From Rhodobacterales bacterium (GTDB lineage Bacteria; Pseudomonadota; Alphaproteobacteria; Rhodobacterales; Rhodobacteraceae): a stretch of 50,960 nucleotides of DNA. The stretch spans positions 1 through 50,960 of the forward strand of contig QKJR01000009.1 of assembly GCA_003249215.1 (NCBI GenBank), given 5' to 3'. Below are positions 7,570 through 16,687 of the stretch, one piece after another; the stretch's first letter is position 1; every line of letters starts with the position of its first letter. The position numbers were made by a program, and so were the translations under genes. The notes beneath the pieces were generated by a model. That model worked only from the letters and a program-made list of their open reading frames with translations. It made no database searches and was not told the DNA's origin.

Positions 7570-8385
7570 ATGACAATGGATGTCGATAACCCGCCAATCT
7601 ATCATCCGACCGGCGTCGCCTTCGTCGAAGACAGCGCGCAGCCGGTGCTCGGCCACGGCCGTGACCTCGTGGCCGGCGCGGTGATCCGCGCGCACAGCCA
7701 TCCACGCGGGCAGCTTCTGTGGGCGGCAGACGGGGTGTTGCGGGTCCATGCGGGCGACGCGGTCTGGATCGTACCGCCGAGCCATGCGGTCTGGATCCCG
7801 GGCGGAATGCGTCATCAGGTTTCGACCGAGGGCGGCGCGCAGGCGCGCAACCTCTATGTCGACCCGTCGGTCACGCCGCGGGGCGCGGGGGCGGGCTGCG
7901 AGGTCTTGCTGCTGACGCCGCTGATGCGCGAGATCATCCTGCGGCTCGCGGCGCGGCCCGCGGATGCGATGGGGCTCGCGCGCTGTGCGCGGCTCGCGGC
8001 GGTGGCGGTGGACGAGATCGCGACCCTGCCGGCCGCCCCGCTCAGCCTGCCCGGTGGGCATGATCCGCGGCTGCGGCGGCTGACCGATTACCTCGGCGGC
8101 GCGCCCGGGGATCGCCGCTCGCTCGAGGATCTGGCGGCGGTGGCCGGGGCGAGCCCGCGCACGCTGGAGCGGCTCTTTCGCGCCGAGACCGGGCTCACCT
8201 TCCGGCAATGGCGTAGCCGGTTGCGGGTGCTCGCGGCGCTCGAACGCCTCAAGCGCGGCGAGGCCAGCACGCAGATCGCCTATTCGCTCGGCTATCGCAG
8301 CCCCTCGGCCTTCATCGCCGCCTTCCACAGCCATTTCGGCTGTTCGCCGCAGAGCTTCTTCGCCCCGGCCCGCACCGAGGCGTAG
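7570..8385 (+). CDS. AraC-family transcriptional regulator with cupin-like N-domain
   Basis: 271 residues. The N-terminal half is a cupin-type sensor (RAHSHPRGQLLWAADGVLRV, then WIPGGMRHQV) and the C-terminal third is a double helix-turn-helix: SLEDLAAVAGASPRTLERLFRAETG and then the second helix pair ending in GYRSPSAFIAAFHSHFG. This architecture is common in regulators that control a divergent transporter. The neighbouring DASS transporter starts 64 bases away in the opposite direction, so it is the probable target. The gene ends three bases before the convergent nasA stop, leaving no room for a separate terminator. Confidence 0.88.
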   Translation: MTMDVDNPPIYHPTGVAFVEDSAQPVLGHGRDLVAGAVIRAHSHPRGQLLWAADGVLRVHAGDAVWIVPPSHAVWIPGGMRHQVSTEGGAQARNLYVDPSVTPRGAGAGCEVLLLTPLMREIILRLAARPADAMGLARCARLAAVAVDEIATLPAAPLSLPGGHDPRLRRLTDYLGGAPGDRRSLEDLAAVAGASPRTLERLFRAETGLTFRQWRSRLRVLAALERLKRGEASTQIAYSLGYRSPSAFIAAFHSHFGCSPQSFFAPARTEA

Positions 8386-8388
8386 CGC

Positions 8389-11064
8389 TCATTCGGCGGC
8401 CTTGAGCGCCCCGAACCGCGTGATCAGCGCCGCGATCTCGGGTCGGCACGAGCCGCAGGAGGTGCCCGCGCCGAGTGCGGCACCAATCGCCTCGACCGTC
8501 ATCGCCTGACCGCTCTCGATCGCGCCGCGGATCTGGTTCACGCCCACATTGAGGCAGGCGCAGACCGTCGGCCCCGGATCGGGGGCATCGGCGCCCGGCC
8601 GGCCGGCCAGAACCGCGGCCGGGTTCTCGGCGCCGACCTTGGCCACGACATGGGTGCGCGCGACCGCGACCGGCTCGCGCCCGGTGAAGAGCGCGGCGAT
8701 CAGCTTGCCCTCGGCATGGAAGGCGATGCGGGCGCGGCCATGGGCCGGGTCGAAAAGGGTGACGGCCTCGACCGTGCCCTCGGGCAGATCGAAGAGCGCG
8801 CGCGCCCAGGCCTCCCAATCCTCGGGCTGGGTCTCGCCCGCGAGTTCGAGGCGCCAGCCGGTGGTGGCGCGGGTGCGCGTCCAATAGGCGGTGCCGGGGT
8901 CGGCGGGGCGGTTCGCCGAGACGGCGAACCCATACCAGGCCGGGGTCATCTTCTCGACCCGGGCAACGGCGCCCTTGCTCTCGGGCTGGCCCGAGACCGG
9001 ATCGGTCACGGCGGCGACAAGCGTGTCGATCCGGCCCGCCGAGGCGGTCTCGCCGGTCCAGTGCATCGGCGCGAAGACCTCGCCCGCGCGGATCGCATCC
9101 GAGATCAGCACCCGCAGCACGGCGGAGCCATTCGGGCTCGTGACCCGCACCAGATCGGCGGGTTCGAGGCCAAGCGCGGTCGCATCCGCAGGGTTCACCT
9201 CGAGATAGGGCTCGCCCAGATGCTGGTTCAACCGCGCCGATTTCGCCGTGCGCGTCATCGTGTGCCACTGGTCGCGGGTGCGCCCGGTGTTGAGCCGGAA
9301 GGGAAATTCGGCGCAGGTCGCGCGCGCGGGCAGCCGCGGCGTGACCGCGATCATCCGGCCGAGCCCGTCTGCCGTGTGGAAGGCGCCGGTCGCGAAGAAC
9401 CGCCCGCCGCGCTGGCGCGCGTTCTGTGGCCAGATGAAGGGCTCCATCGCCTCGTATTGCGTGGGGGTGATCGTGGCGAAATCGGAGATGTCGAAATCCG
9501 AACCGAGATCGCCCGCGATGCCCGAGAGCGTCGCATATTCGGCGAAGACCTCGGCGGGGTTTTGCCAGTCGAAAGCCTCGTGCCAGCCCATCCGGCGCCC
9601 GACCTCGGCCAGGATCGCCCAATCGTCACGCGCCTGCCCCGGTGCGGGCAGAAGCGCGCGCTGGCGCGAGATCCGGCGCTCGGAATTGGTGACGGTCCCG
9701 TTCTTCTCGGCCCAGGCGGTCGCCGGCAGGAGCACATGGCCAAGCGCCGCGGTATCGGTGCGGTCGGTGATATCCGAGACCACCACGAAATCGCAGCCCG
9801 CCAGCGCCGCGCGCACCGTGTCCGCATCGGGCATCGACACGACGGGGTTGGTGTGGACGATCCAGATCGCCTTGATCTTGCCCTCGCCCACGGCGCGGAA
9901 CATGTCCACGGCCTTGAGCCCCGGCCCCTGCGCGATGGCGGGGCCGCCCCAGAAATCATGCACCGCGGTGCGATGCAGCGGGTTCTCGATATCGAGGTGG
10001 CAGGCGAGCATATTGGCGAGCCCGCCGACCTCGCGCCCGCCCATGGCGTTCGGCTGGCCGGTGACCGAGAAGGGGCCCATCCCCTCGCGCCCGATCCGGC
10101 CGGTGGCGAGGTGGCAGTTGATGATCGCATTGACCTTGTCGGTGCCGGACGAGCTCTGATTGATGCCCTGCGAATAGACGGTCACGACCCGTTCGGTCCC
10201 GATCCAGAGATCGCAGAAAGCGGCGATCTCGGCGGGGGGCAGGCCGGTCAGCGCAGGATCGCTGGCCTCGGCGGCGGCCAGAGCCGCGTCGAAGCCGGTG
10301 ACGCGGGCGAGGTAATCGGTATCCGTCGCGCCGCGCGCGGCGATCTCAGCCAGAAGCGCGTTGAAGAGCGCTCCGTCGCCGCCCGGCGCGACCGCGAGGT
10401 GCAGGTCGGCAATGTCGCAGGTCGCGGTGCGGCGCGGGTCGATGACCACGAATTTCATCTGCGGCCGCGCGGCCTTGGCCGCCACCAGCCGCTGATAAAG
10501 GACCGGATGGCACCAGGCGAGGTTCGAACCGGTGAGCACCACCAGATCGGCGGTCTCGAGGTCTTCGTAAAGGCCGGGCACCGTGTCGGTGCCGAAGGCG
10601 CGGCGGTGACCGGCGACCGAAGAGGCCATGCAGAGCCGCGAATTGGTGTCGATATTGCCCGAGCCGATGAAGCCCTTCATCAGCTTGTTGGCAACGTAAT
10701 AATCCTCGGTCAGGAGCTGACCGGAGACGTAGAAGGCAACCGACTCGGGGCCATGCAGCGCGATCGTCTCGGAGAAGCGGCGCGCGACGAGATCGAGCGC
10801 CGTCTCCCAGTCGGTATCCTGCCCGTTCACGCGCGGCGCCAGAAGCCGGTCATCGAGATCGACCGTCTCGCCCAGCGCGGTGCCCTTGGAACAGAGCCGC
10901 CCGAAATTCGCCGGATGCTCCGGGTCGCCCTTGACCACCACGCCGCCCGCGGCGTCGCGGCCGATCAGCACCCCGCAGCCGACCCCGCAATAGGGGCAGG
11001 TGGTGCGGGTCATCGTGGAAGCATCCGGGCGCGCGGGGCGCAGGCGTTTCGGGCGGGCGTTCAT
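8389..11064 (-). CDS. nasA: assimilatory nitrate reductase catalytic subunit with C-terminal BFD-like domain
   Basis: 891 residues. N-terminal [4Fe-4S] ligands C23, C26, C30 and C58 (TCPYCGVGC ... GRLCSKG) are followed by the molybdopterin oxidoreductase core (QGINQSSSGTDKVNAIINCHLATG; NPVVSMPD) and the molydopterin-dinucleotide-binding domain (LNTGRTRDQWHTMTRT). The last 55 residues hold a BFD-like [2Fe-2S] domain (CACLNVGVNQI ... GTSCGSCRPEI). It reduces nitrate to nitrite in the cytoplasm. The start overlaps the nirD stop (TGATG). No NasB-type flavoprotein reductase is in the operon, so the electron donor must be encoded elsewhere or be a ferredoxin-like protein. Last gene of the nitrate operon. 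Confidence 0.95.
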   Translation of the reverse strand: MNARPKRLRPARPDASTMTRTTCPYCGVGCGVLIGRDAAGGVVVKGDPEHPANFGRLCSKGTALGETVDLDDRLLAPRVNGQDTDWETALDLVARRFSETIALHGPESVAFYVSGQLLTEDYYVANKLMKGFIGSGNIDTNSRLCMASSVAGHRRAFGTDTVPGLYEDLETADLVVLTGSNLAWCHPVLYQRLVAAKAARPQMKFVVIDPRRTATCDIADLHLAVAPGGDGALFNALLAEIAARGATDTDYLARVTGFDAALAAAEASDPALTGLPPAEIAAFCDLWIGTERVVTVYSQGINQSSSGTDKVNAIINCHLATGRIGREGMGPFSVTGQPNAMGGREVGGLANMLACHLDIENPLHRTAVHDFWGGPAIAQGPGLKAVDMFRAVGEGKIKAIWIVHTNPVVSMPDADTVRAALAGCDFVVVSDITDRTDTAALGHVLLPATAWAEKNGTVTNSERRISRQRALLPAPGQARDDWAILAEVGRRMGWHEAFDWQNPAEVFAEYATLSGIAGDLGSDFDISDFATITPTQYEAMEPFIWPQNARQRGGRFFATGAFHTADGLGRMIAVTPRLPARATCAEFPFRLNTGRTRDQWHTMTRTAKSARLNQHLGEPYLEVNPADATALGLEPADLVRVTSPNGSAVLRVLISDAIRAGEVFAPMHWTGETASAGRIDTLVAAVTDPVSGQPESKGAVARVEKMTPAWYGFAVSANRPADPGTAYWTRTRATTGWRLELAGETQPEDWEAWARALFDLPEGTVEAVTLFDPAHGRARIAFHAEGKLIAALFTGREPVAVARTHVVAKVGAENPAAVLAGRPGADAPDPGPTVCACLNVGVNQIRGAIESGQAMTVEAIGAALGAGTSCGSCRPEIAALITRFGALKAAE

Positions 11065-11396
11065 CAGGCGGCCCTCGGTGCGGTCAGTTTGGCGGCATCG
11101 AGGAGGACGCGGCCCCCCTCGATCTTGGCGGGATAGGTGCGGACCATGCCGTCATCGGCGCCCTGGGCCTCGCCCGAGGACATGTCGAAGACCCAGTTGT
11201 GCAGCGGGCAGGTGACCGAATGGCCATGCACGATGCCTTCGGACAGCGGCCCGCCCTTGTGGGGGCAGCGGTCGTCAAGCGCGAAGACCTGATCGTCGAC
11301 GGTGCGGAACACCGCGACGCAACCCTGCGCCGTCTTCACCACGCGCGCCCCTTGCGAGGGGATGTCGTCCAGCGCTCCGATATCAATCCAGCTCAT
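11064..11396 (-). CDS. nirD: nitrite reductase small subunit, Rieske-type
   Basis: 110 residues. Unlike enterobacterial NirD, which has lost the cluster ligands, this protein keeps a full Rieske motif: C44-P-H46 and C63-P-L-H66 (DRCPHKGG ... VTCPLHNWVF). It is the small partner of NirB for reduction of nitrite to ammonium. Its ATG overlaps the nirB stop by four bases (ATGA), and its stop overlaps the nasA start, so the three proteins are translationally coupled. Confidence 0.95.
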   Translation of the reverse strand: MSWIDIGALDDIPSQGARVVKTAQGCVAVFRTVDDQVFALDDRCPHKGGPLSEGIVHGHSVTCPLHNWVFDMSSGEAQGADDGMVRTYPAKIEGGRVLLDAAKLTAPRAA

Positions 11397-13837
11397 TCTG
11401 CAGCCTCCGCGATGGTCAGGTCGGCGATCGGGCCCCATTTCGCCCGTTCCGAGGGTTTGGCGTGCTCCGCCCAAGGGTCGGTCCGATAGACCGATTGCGA
11501 GATCTCGAAGCGCTCGGCCAGGGCCCGGCGGTTTTCCAGATCGTCCACCACCTGTTCGCGGGTCCACTCAAGGCCGACCTTGTCGAGCCATTTGTAGATC
11601 CGGTGCAGATAGCGGGCATTCTCGCGATAAAGCTGGGTGAAGGCCGAAACGATTTCCATCACCTCATCCTCGGTCGCGACCGTGGTCAGGAGCTGGGTTT
11701 CCTTCACCTCCATGCCCGCGGCGCCGCCGACATGGATCTGATAGCCACTATCCACGCAGACGATGCCGATATCCTTGCAGGTGGCTTCGGCGCAGTTGCG
11801 CGGGCAGCCGGTGACCGCCAGTTTCAGCTTGTGCGGCGTCCACGAGCCCCAGAGGTGTTTCTCCAGCCGGATGCCCAGACCGGTCGAATCCTGCGTGCCG
11901 AAGCGGCAGAACTCGGTGCCCACACAGGTCTTCACCGTGCGTAGACCCTTGGTATAGGCGTGACCCGAGACGAGGCCCGCGTCATTCAGATCGGCCCACA
12001 TCGCGGGCAGATCCTCTTTCTTGACGCCCAGAAGGTCGATGCGCTGGCCGCCGGTGAATTTCAGCATCGGCACATCGTATTTGTCGGCGGCGTCGGCAAT
12101 CGCGCGCAGCTCGGCCGCGGTGGTCACGCCGCCCCAGATCCGCGGAACGACCGAATAGGTGCCGTCCTTCTGGATGTTGGCATGGTTGCGCTCGTTCACG
12201 AAGCGCGCCTGACGGTCGTCCTTGTACTCCAGCGGCCAGTCGGCGAGCAGGTAGTAGTTGAGCGCGGGCCGGCACGAGTGGCAGCCGTCGGGGGTCTTCC
12301 AGCCGAGCTCCTGCATCACCGCAGGCATCGACTTGAGCTCCTTCGACTTGATCAGCAGGCGCACGTCTTCGTGGCTGTGATCGGTGCATTTGCACATCGG
12401 CTGCACGGTCGGACGTTCGAAAACGTCACCGAGCGTCAGCGCCATCACCTGCTCGACGAGATTCGCACAGGTGCCGCAAGAGGCCGAGGCCTTGGTCTCG
12501 GCCTTGACGGCGTCGAGCGTGGTCGCCCCCGCCTGGATTGCGGCCACGATCTGCCCCTTGCACACGCCGTTGCACCCGCAGATCTCCGCCTCAGGCGGCA
12601 AGGCTGCAACGGCCGCCAGAGGGTCCGAGGAGGCCCCCCCCTGGAAGTTCGGGCCAAAGATCAGGGTATCGCGCATTTCCGAGATATCGGTGCCGTCCTT
12701 GATCAGACCGAAGAACCAGTTGCCGTCGGTGGTGTCGCCATAGATCACCGCGCCCACGAGCTTGTCGCCCTCGAGCACGAGGCGTTTGTAGACGCCGCGG
12801 CCCGGATCGCGGAAGACGATATCCTCGCGGCCCTCGGCCTCGGCGAAGTCGCCCGCCGAGAACAGATCGCAGCCCGTGACCTTGAGCTTGGTCGAGACCT
12901 CGCGCGGCACGTAAATAGCGGCCTCGCCGATCAGCGTTTTCGCGGCGATCTTCGCCTGATCATAGAGCGGCGCCACAAGGCCGAAGATCTGCCCGTTATG
13001 CTCGACGCATTCGCCAAGCGAGAGGATATCGGCGTCGGAGGTGACCATCGCATCATCGACATGGATGCCGCGGCCGGTGGCGAGGCCAGCCTCTTTGCCG
13101 AGCAGGGTGTTCGGGCGGATGCCCACGGCCATCACGAGGATGTCGCAGGGCAGTTCGGTGCCGTCCTTGAGCAGCAGCGCCTTCACGCGGCCGTCTTCGC
13201 CGAGGATCTCCTGCGAGTCGGCCTTGCACATGACCTTGATCCCGCGCGCTTCGAGCGCCTTTTGCAGTAGGTAACCGGCCGAGGGATCGAGCTGACGCTC
13301 CATCAGGTGGCCCATGATGTGGACCACGGTCACGTCCATGCCGCGCATCTGCAGACCCGCAGCAGCCTCAAGGCCCAGCAGACCCCCGCCGATCACGACG
13401 GCACGCCCGCCGGCATTGGCCGCGGCGATCATCGCGTTGGTGTCTTCGAGGTCGCGATAGGCGACGACGCCCGAGAGCTGATGGCCCGGAAGCGGGATGA
13501 TGAACGGGTTCGAGCCGGTCGCGATGACGAGCTTGTCATAGGAGACGGGGCCGTTTTCGCCCAGCACGACCTTGGCCGCGCGGTCGATGCCGGTCACGCG
13601 CTCGCCGAAGCGGCAGGTGACGTGATTGGCGTCATACCAGGCCGCGTCATGGGTCACGATCTCCTCATAGGTCTTTTCGCCGGAGAGGACCGGGCTGAGC
13701 ATGATGCGGTTGTAGTTCCCGCGCGGCTCGGCGTTGAAGAGGGTGACGTCATAAGCGCCGGGCGCCTCTTCGAACAGGTGCTCGAGCATGCGGCCAGAGG
13801 CCATGCCCGCACCGATAACGACAAGTTTCTGTGCCAT
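11393..13837 (-). CDS. nirB: assimilatory NAD(P)H nitrite reductase large subunit
   Basis: 814 residues. Order: FAD/NAD(P)-binding pyridine nucleotide oxidoreductase domain (VVIGAGMASGRMLEHL at the N-terminus; GGRAVVIGGGLLGLEAA), a BFD-like [2Fe-2S] domain (EICGCNGVCKGQI ... SASCGTCANLV), a second CKC...CHSC pair, then the sulfite/nitrite reductase ferredoxin-like half domain and the siroheme/[4Fe-4S] site with CVGTEFC and TGCPRNC. It carries out the six-electron reduction of nitrite to ammonium. The start overlaps the stop of the upstream ATPase (TAATG). Siroheme synthesis genes are not in this window. Confidence 0.96.
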   Translation of the reverse strand: MAQKLVVIGAGMASGRMLEHLFEEAPGAYDVTLFNAEPRGNYNRIMLSPVLSGEKTYEEIVTHDAAWYDANHVTCRFGERVTGIDRAAKVVLGENGPVSYDKLVIATGSNPFIIPLPGHQLSGVVAYRDLEDTNAMIAAANAGGRAVVIGGGLLGLEAAAGLQMRGMDVTVVHIMGHLMERQLDPSAGYLLQKALEARGIKVMCKADSQEILGEDGRVKALLLKDGTELPCDILVMAVGIRPNTLLGKEAGLATGRGIHVDDAMVTSDADILSLGECVEHNGQIFGLVAPLYDQAKIAAKTLIGEAAIYVPREVSTKLKVTGCDLFSAGDFAEAEGREDIVFRDPGRGVYKRLVLEGDKLVGAVIYGDTTDGNWFFGLIKDGTDISEMRDTLIFGPNFQGGASSDPLAAVAALPPEAEICGCNGVCKGQIVAAIQAGATTLDAVKAETKASASCGTCANLVEQVMALTLGDVFERPTVQPMCKCTDHSHEDVRLLIKSKELKSMPAVMQELGWKTPDGCHSCRPALNYYLLADWPLEYKDDRQARFVNERNHANIQKDGTYSVVPRIWGGVTTAAELRAIADAADKYDVPMLKFTGGQRIDLLGVKKEDLPAMWADLNDAGLVSGHAYTKGLRTVKTCVGTEFCRFGTQDSTGLGIRLEKHLWGSWTPHKLKLAVTGCPRNCAEATCKDIGIVCVDSGYQIHVGGAAGMEVKETQLLTTVATEDEVMEIVSAFTQLYRENARYLHRIYKWLDKVGLEWTREQVVDDLENRRALAERFEISQSVYRTDPWAEHAKPSERAKWGPIADLTIAEAAE

Positions 13838-15507
13838 TACGCAGCCTCCTTCTTCTTGTGGGCGCCGTGTTCGTATTCTTCGAGGAAATCCAGCACCTGC
13901 TGGCGGTAGTGGTAGTAGTCGGGGTGGTCGAGCAGCGCGCGACGGGTGCGCGGGCGGAGCAGGCCCACCTCGGTGATCTTGCCGATCGTGGCCTGCGGGC
14001 CGTTCGTCATCATCACCACCCGGTCGGCGAGCAGGATCGCCTCATCGACATCATGCGTCACGCAGATCGCGGTCACATTGGTGCGCGACCAGACCTCCAT
14101 CAGCACCTCCTGCAGCTCCCAGCGGGTGAGGCTGTCGAGCATGCCGAAGGGCTCATCGAGCAACAGCAGCTTCGGCGAGAGCGCGAAGGCCCGCGCGATG
14201 CCGACCCGCTGGCGCATCCCGTTCGACATGTCCGCCGCGGGCTTGTCCATGCTGTCGCCGAGGCCCACGCGCTCGAGGTAGTATTCGACCACCTCCTGCC
14301 GCTCGGCCTGGCTGGCCTTGGGGTAAACCTTGTCGACGCCGATCGCGACGTTCTCCTTGGCGGTGAGCCAGGGGAAGAGGTTCGGCGACTGGAAGACCAC
14401 CGCGCGCTCCGGGTCGGCGCCCTCGACGTGGATCCCGTCGAGCTTGATCGCGCCCTTGGAGATCGAGTTGAGGCCGGCGGTCATCGTCAGAACCGTCGAT
14501 TTCCCGCAGCCCGAGTGACCGATCAGGCTGATGAACTCACCCTTCTTCACGGTCAGGTTGAAATCCTCGACCACGGTCAGCGGGCCTTTCGGCGTCGGGT
14601 AGATCTTGTGGAGCTGCGAGAATTGCAGATAGCGCTCGTCGGCCAGCGTCGTGCCCTGAGCCGCATCCTCATAGGCGCGCGGCAGAAGGGCGTGGCGGGG
14701 CGTGACATTCGGCAAGTGGCGGGTTTCCTCGGTCTTGGCCGAGATGCCCACGTCCATCAGATAGGCGGTGACGGCCGCACGCAGATGCATGAAGGCCGGG
14801 TCTTCGTTCATCGCCGAACGGTCGCGCGGACGCGCCAGATCGACCTTGAACACTTCGCCCAGCGTCCCGTCCGGGTTGAGGCAGGCGATACGGTCGGCAA
14901 GCACCAGCGCCTCATCGACGTCATTGGTGATCAGGATCGCGGTGCGGCGGTCGGCCTCCCAGATTTGCTCGATCTCGGTCGCGACATTGGCGCGGGTCAG
15001 CGCATCGAGCGCCGAAAGCGGCTCGTCCATCAGCAGAACTTCGGGCTGCATCGCCAAGGCGCGGGCCACGGCGACCCGCTGACGCATCCCGCCCGACAGC
15101 TCCGCCGGGCGGCGCTCGACGGCGTGGGACAGGCCCACCATGCGGATCGCGTTCATCACGATCTCGGTCTGCTCTTGTTTGGTCTTCTTGCCATGGACGG
15201 CCTCGACGGCCAGGCGGATATTGCCCTCGACCGTCAGCCACGGCATCAGCGCGTAGCTTTGGAACACCAGACCACGGTTGGGGCCGGGGCCGGTGACGGG
15301 GGCGCCCTTGAAGAGCACCTCGCCACGGTCGGGCATCTGCAGGCCCGCGATCAGGTTGATCAGCGTGGTCTTGCCGGTGCCGGAGAAGCCCAGCACCACG
15401 AGGAATTCACCGTCTTCGACCGAGAGCGAGATGTTCTTCAGAACATGGGTCGCGTTCTCGCCTTCGCCGAAGCTTTTCGAGACGTTCTTGAGTTCGAGAA
15501 TGGCCAT
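13837..15507 (-). CDS. nitrate ABC transporter ATPase, two fused nucleotide-binding domains
   Basis: 556 residues from ATG 15507 (MAILELKNVS); a GTG nine bases upstream that overlaps the nrtB stop is an alternative. Two complete ABC ATPase domains in one chain. Domain 1: Walker A GFSGTGKTT (40-48), signature LSGGM (137-141), DEP 161-163, but the H-loop reads ITNDVDEA with Asn195 in place of His. Domain 2: Walker A GHSGCGKST (330-338), signature MSNGM (427-431), DEP 451-453, H-loop VTHDVDEA with His485. Cyanobacteria use separate NrtC and NrtD subunits; here the pair is one protein. Family and position indicate energisation of nitrate/nitrite uptake with NrtA and NrtB. Confidence 0.92.
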   Translation of the reverse strand: MAILELKNVSKSFGEGENATHVLKNISLSVEDGEFLVVLGFSGTGKTTLINLIAGLQMPDRGEVLFKGAPVTGPGPNRGLVFQSYALMPWLTVEGNIRLAVEAVHGKKTKQEQTEIVMNAIRMVGLSHAVERRPAELSGGMRQRVAVARALAMQPEVLLMDEPLSALDALTRANVATEIEQIWEADRRTAILITNDVDEALVLADRIACLNPDGTLGEVFKVDLARPRDRSAMNEDPAFMHLRAAVTAYLMDVGISAKTEETRHLPNVTPRHALLPRAYEDAAQGTTLADERYLQFSQLHKIYPTPKGPLTVVEDFNLTVKKGEFISLIGHSGCGKSTVLTMTAGLNSISKGAIKLDGIHVEGADPERAVVFQSPNLFPWLTAKENVAIGVDKVYPKASQAERQEVVEYYLERVGLGDSMDKPAADMSNGMRQRVGIARAFALSPKLLLLDEPFGMLDSLTRWELQEVLMEVWSRTNVTAICVTHDVDEAILLADRVVMMTNGPQATIGKITEVGLLRPRTRRALLDHPDYYHYRQQVLDFLEEYEHGAHKKKEAA

Positions 15508-15512
15508 GGCGC

Positions 15513-16604
15513 TCACCGGTTGTTGGAGAAGGTGAAGAGCGATTGCAGGGCGAACATCACGCGGTCGAGCAGGAAGCCGATGATCCCGATGGTGAAGACC
15601 GCGACCATGATCCGGGCGAGCGACTGGCTGGAGCCGTTCTGGAACTCGTCCCAGACAAATTTGCCGAGACCGGGGTTCTGCGCGAGCATTTCCGCCGCGA
15701 TCAGCACCATCCAACCCACGCCCAGCGAGAGACGCAGACCGGTGAAGATCAGCGGCAGCGCCGAGGGCAGCACGAGGCGGGTGATCTTCTTCCAGGTGCT
15801 GAGCTTGAGCACCTTCGAGACGTTCACGAGGTCCTTGTCGATCGAGGCGACGCCAAGCGCGGTGTTGATCAGCGTCGGCCACAGCGAGCAGAGCGTTACG
15901 GTGACGGCCGAGATCACGAAGCTTTTCGTGAAGACGCCTTCGCCGGTGGCATAGAGCGCCGAGACGACCATGGTCACGATCGGCAGCCAGGCGAGCGGGG
16001 AAACCGGTTTGAAGATCTGCACCAGCGGATTGATCGCGGCATTGGCGGTGGGCGAGAGGCCGGCGATGATACCCAGCGGCACGGCGACCGCGGTGCCGAT
16101 CAGGAAGCCGAAGAAGACGGTCTGGATCGAGGTCCAGATCTGCTGGTAGTAGGTGGGTTTGCCAGTATAGCCGCGAACCTTGACCTTGTCGGCCTTGCCG
16201 TCGGCGATCAGTTTTGCGTTGCGCTCGTCCTGGCGGGCATAGAATTCAGCGGCCTTTTCCTTCTCGGCCACGGCATCGGCGTGCAGCACGCCGACCTGTT
16301 CCCAGACGGCCGCGGGGCCGGGGATCGCGCCGAGCGAGGTCTGCACCTTGGGCGCGAGCGCGCCCCAGAGCACGAGGAAGGCGAGGATCGCGACGAGCGG
16401 CACACCGAGAAGTTGCCAGATCGACTTCAGTTGCGTCTTGGGCGTGTCGCCCGCGGCAAGGCGCAGGATCGGCGTCAGCCACGGCAGGCCCAGCACCTTG
16501 AACCAGCCATCCAGCTTGGAGATGCGGGCGAAGCGTTTGGCGCGGCGGTCTTCACGCGCACGGGCCCGGGCTGCGTCGGTGGCGGTGGGGTCGATCGCGG
16601 TCAT
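15513..16604 (-). CDS. nrtB: nitrate ABC transporter permease
   Basis: 363 residues. An N-terminal charged segment (ARARAREDRRAKR) is followed by a first membrane helix (LLGVPLVAILAFLVLWGAL), a long periplasmic insert, and the NitT/TauT transport domain with VPLGIIAGLSPTANAAINPLVQIFKPVSPLAWLP (EAA-loop region) and three to four more helices. I chose ATG 16604 because AAGG lies nine bases upstream; ATG 16613 directly abuts that AAGG and cannot use it, and longer extensions are low-complexity. Second gene of the transporter; partner of the binding protein upstream and the double ATPase downstream. Confidence 0.9.
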   Translation of the reverse strand: MTAIDPTATDAARARAREDRRAKRFARISKLDGWFKVLGLPWLTPILRLAAGDTPKTQLKSIWQLLGVPLVAILAFLVLWGALAPKVQTSLGAIPGPAAVWEQVGVLHADAVAEKEKAAEFYARQDERNAKLIADGKADKVKVRGYTGKPTYYQQIWTSIQTVFFGFLIGTAVAVPLGIIAGLSPTANAAINPLVQIFKPVSPLAWLPIVTMVVSALYATGEGVFTKSFVISAVTVTLCSLWPTLINTALGVASIDKDLVNVSKVLKLSTWKKITRLVLPSALPLIFTGLRLSLGVGWMVLIAAEMLAQNPGLGKFVWDEFQNGSSQSLARIMVAVFTIGIIGFLLDRVMFALQSLFTFSNNR

Positions 16605-16648
16605 GGGCGTCATCCTTGGCTGGGAGGCGGTCTGGCTGGGCTGGGGCT

Positions 16649-16673
16649 GGGGGGCGCGGGTCTCGCGCCCCCC
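16649..16673 (-). repeat. strong hairpin between nrtA and nrtB
   Basis: A perfect 10-bp GC stem (GGGGGGCGCG / CGCGCCCCCC) with a five-base loop lies in the 83-bp gap after the binding-protein gene. No U tract follows, so it is more likely an mRNA stabiliser or processing signal that raises the level of binding protein relative to the membrane parts than a full terminator. Confidence 0.6.
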
Positions 16674-16687
16674 GTCTTGCGTTTGGG

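Noticed and set aside
8650..11136. 828-codon plus-strand open frame
   Set aside because: Antisense to nasA, with no start signal and shadow-type composition.
13831..15954. 707-codon plus-strand open frame
   Set aside because: Antisense to the double ATPase and nrtB; no motif, shadow composition.
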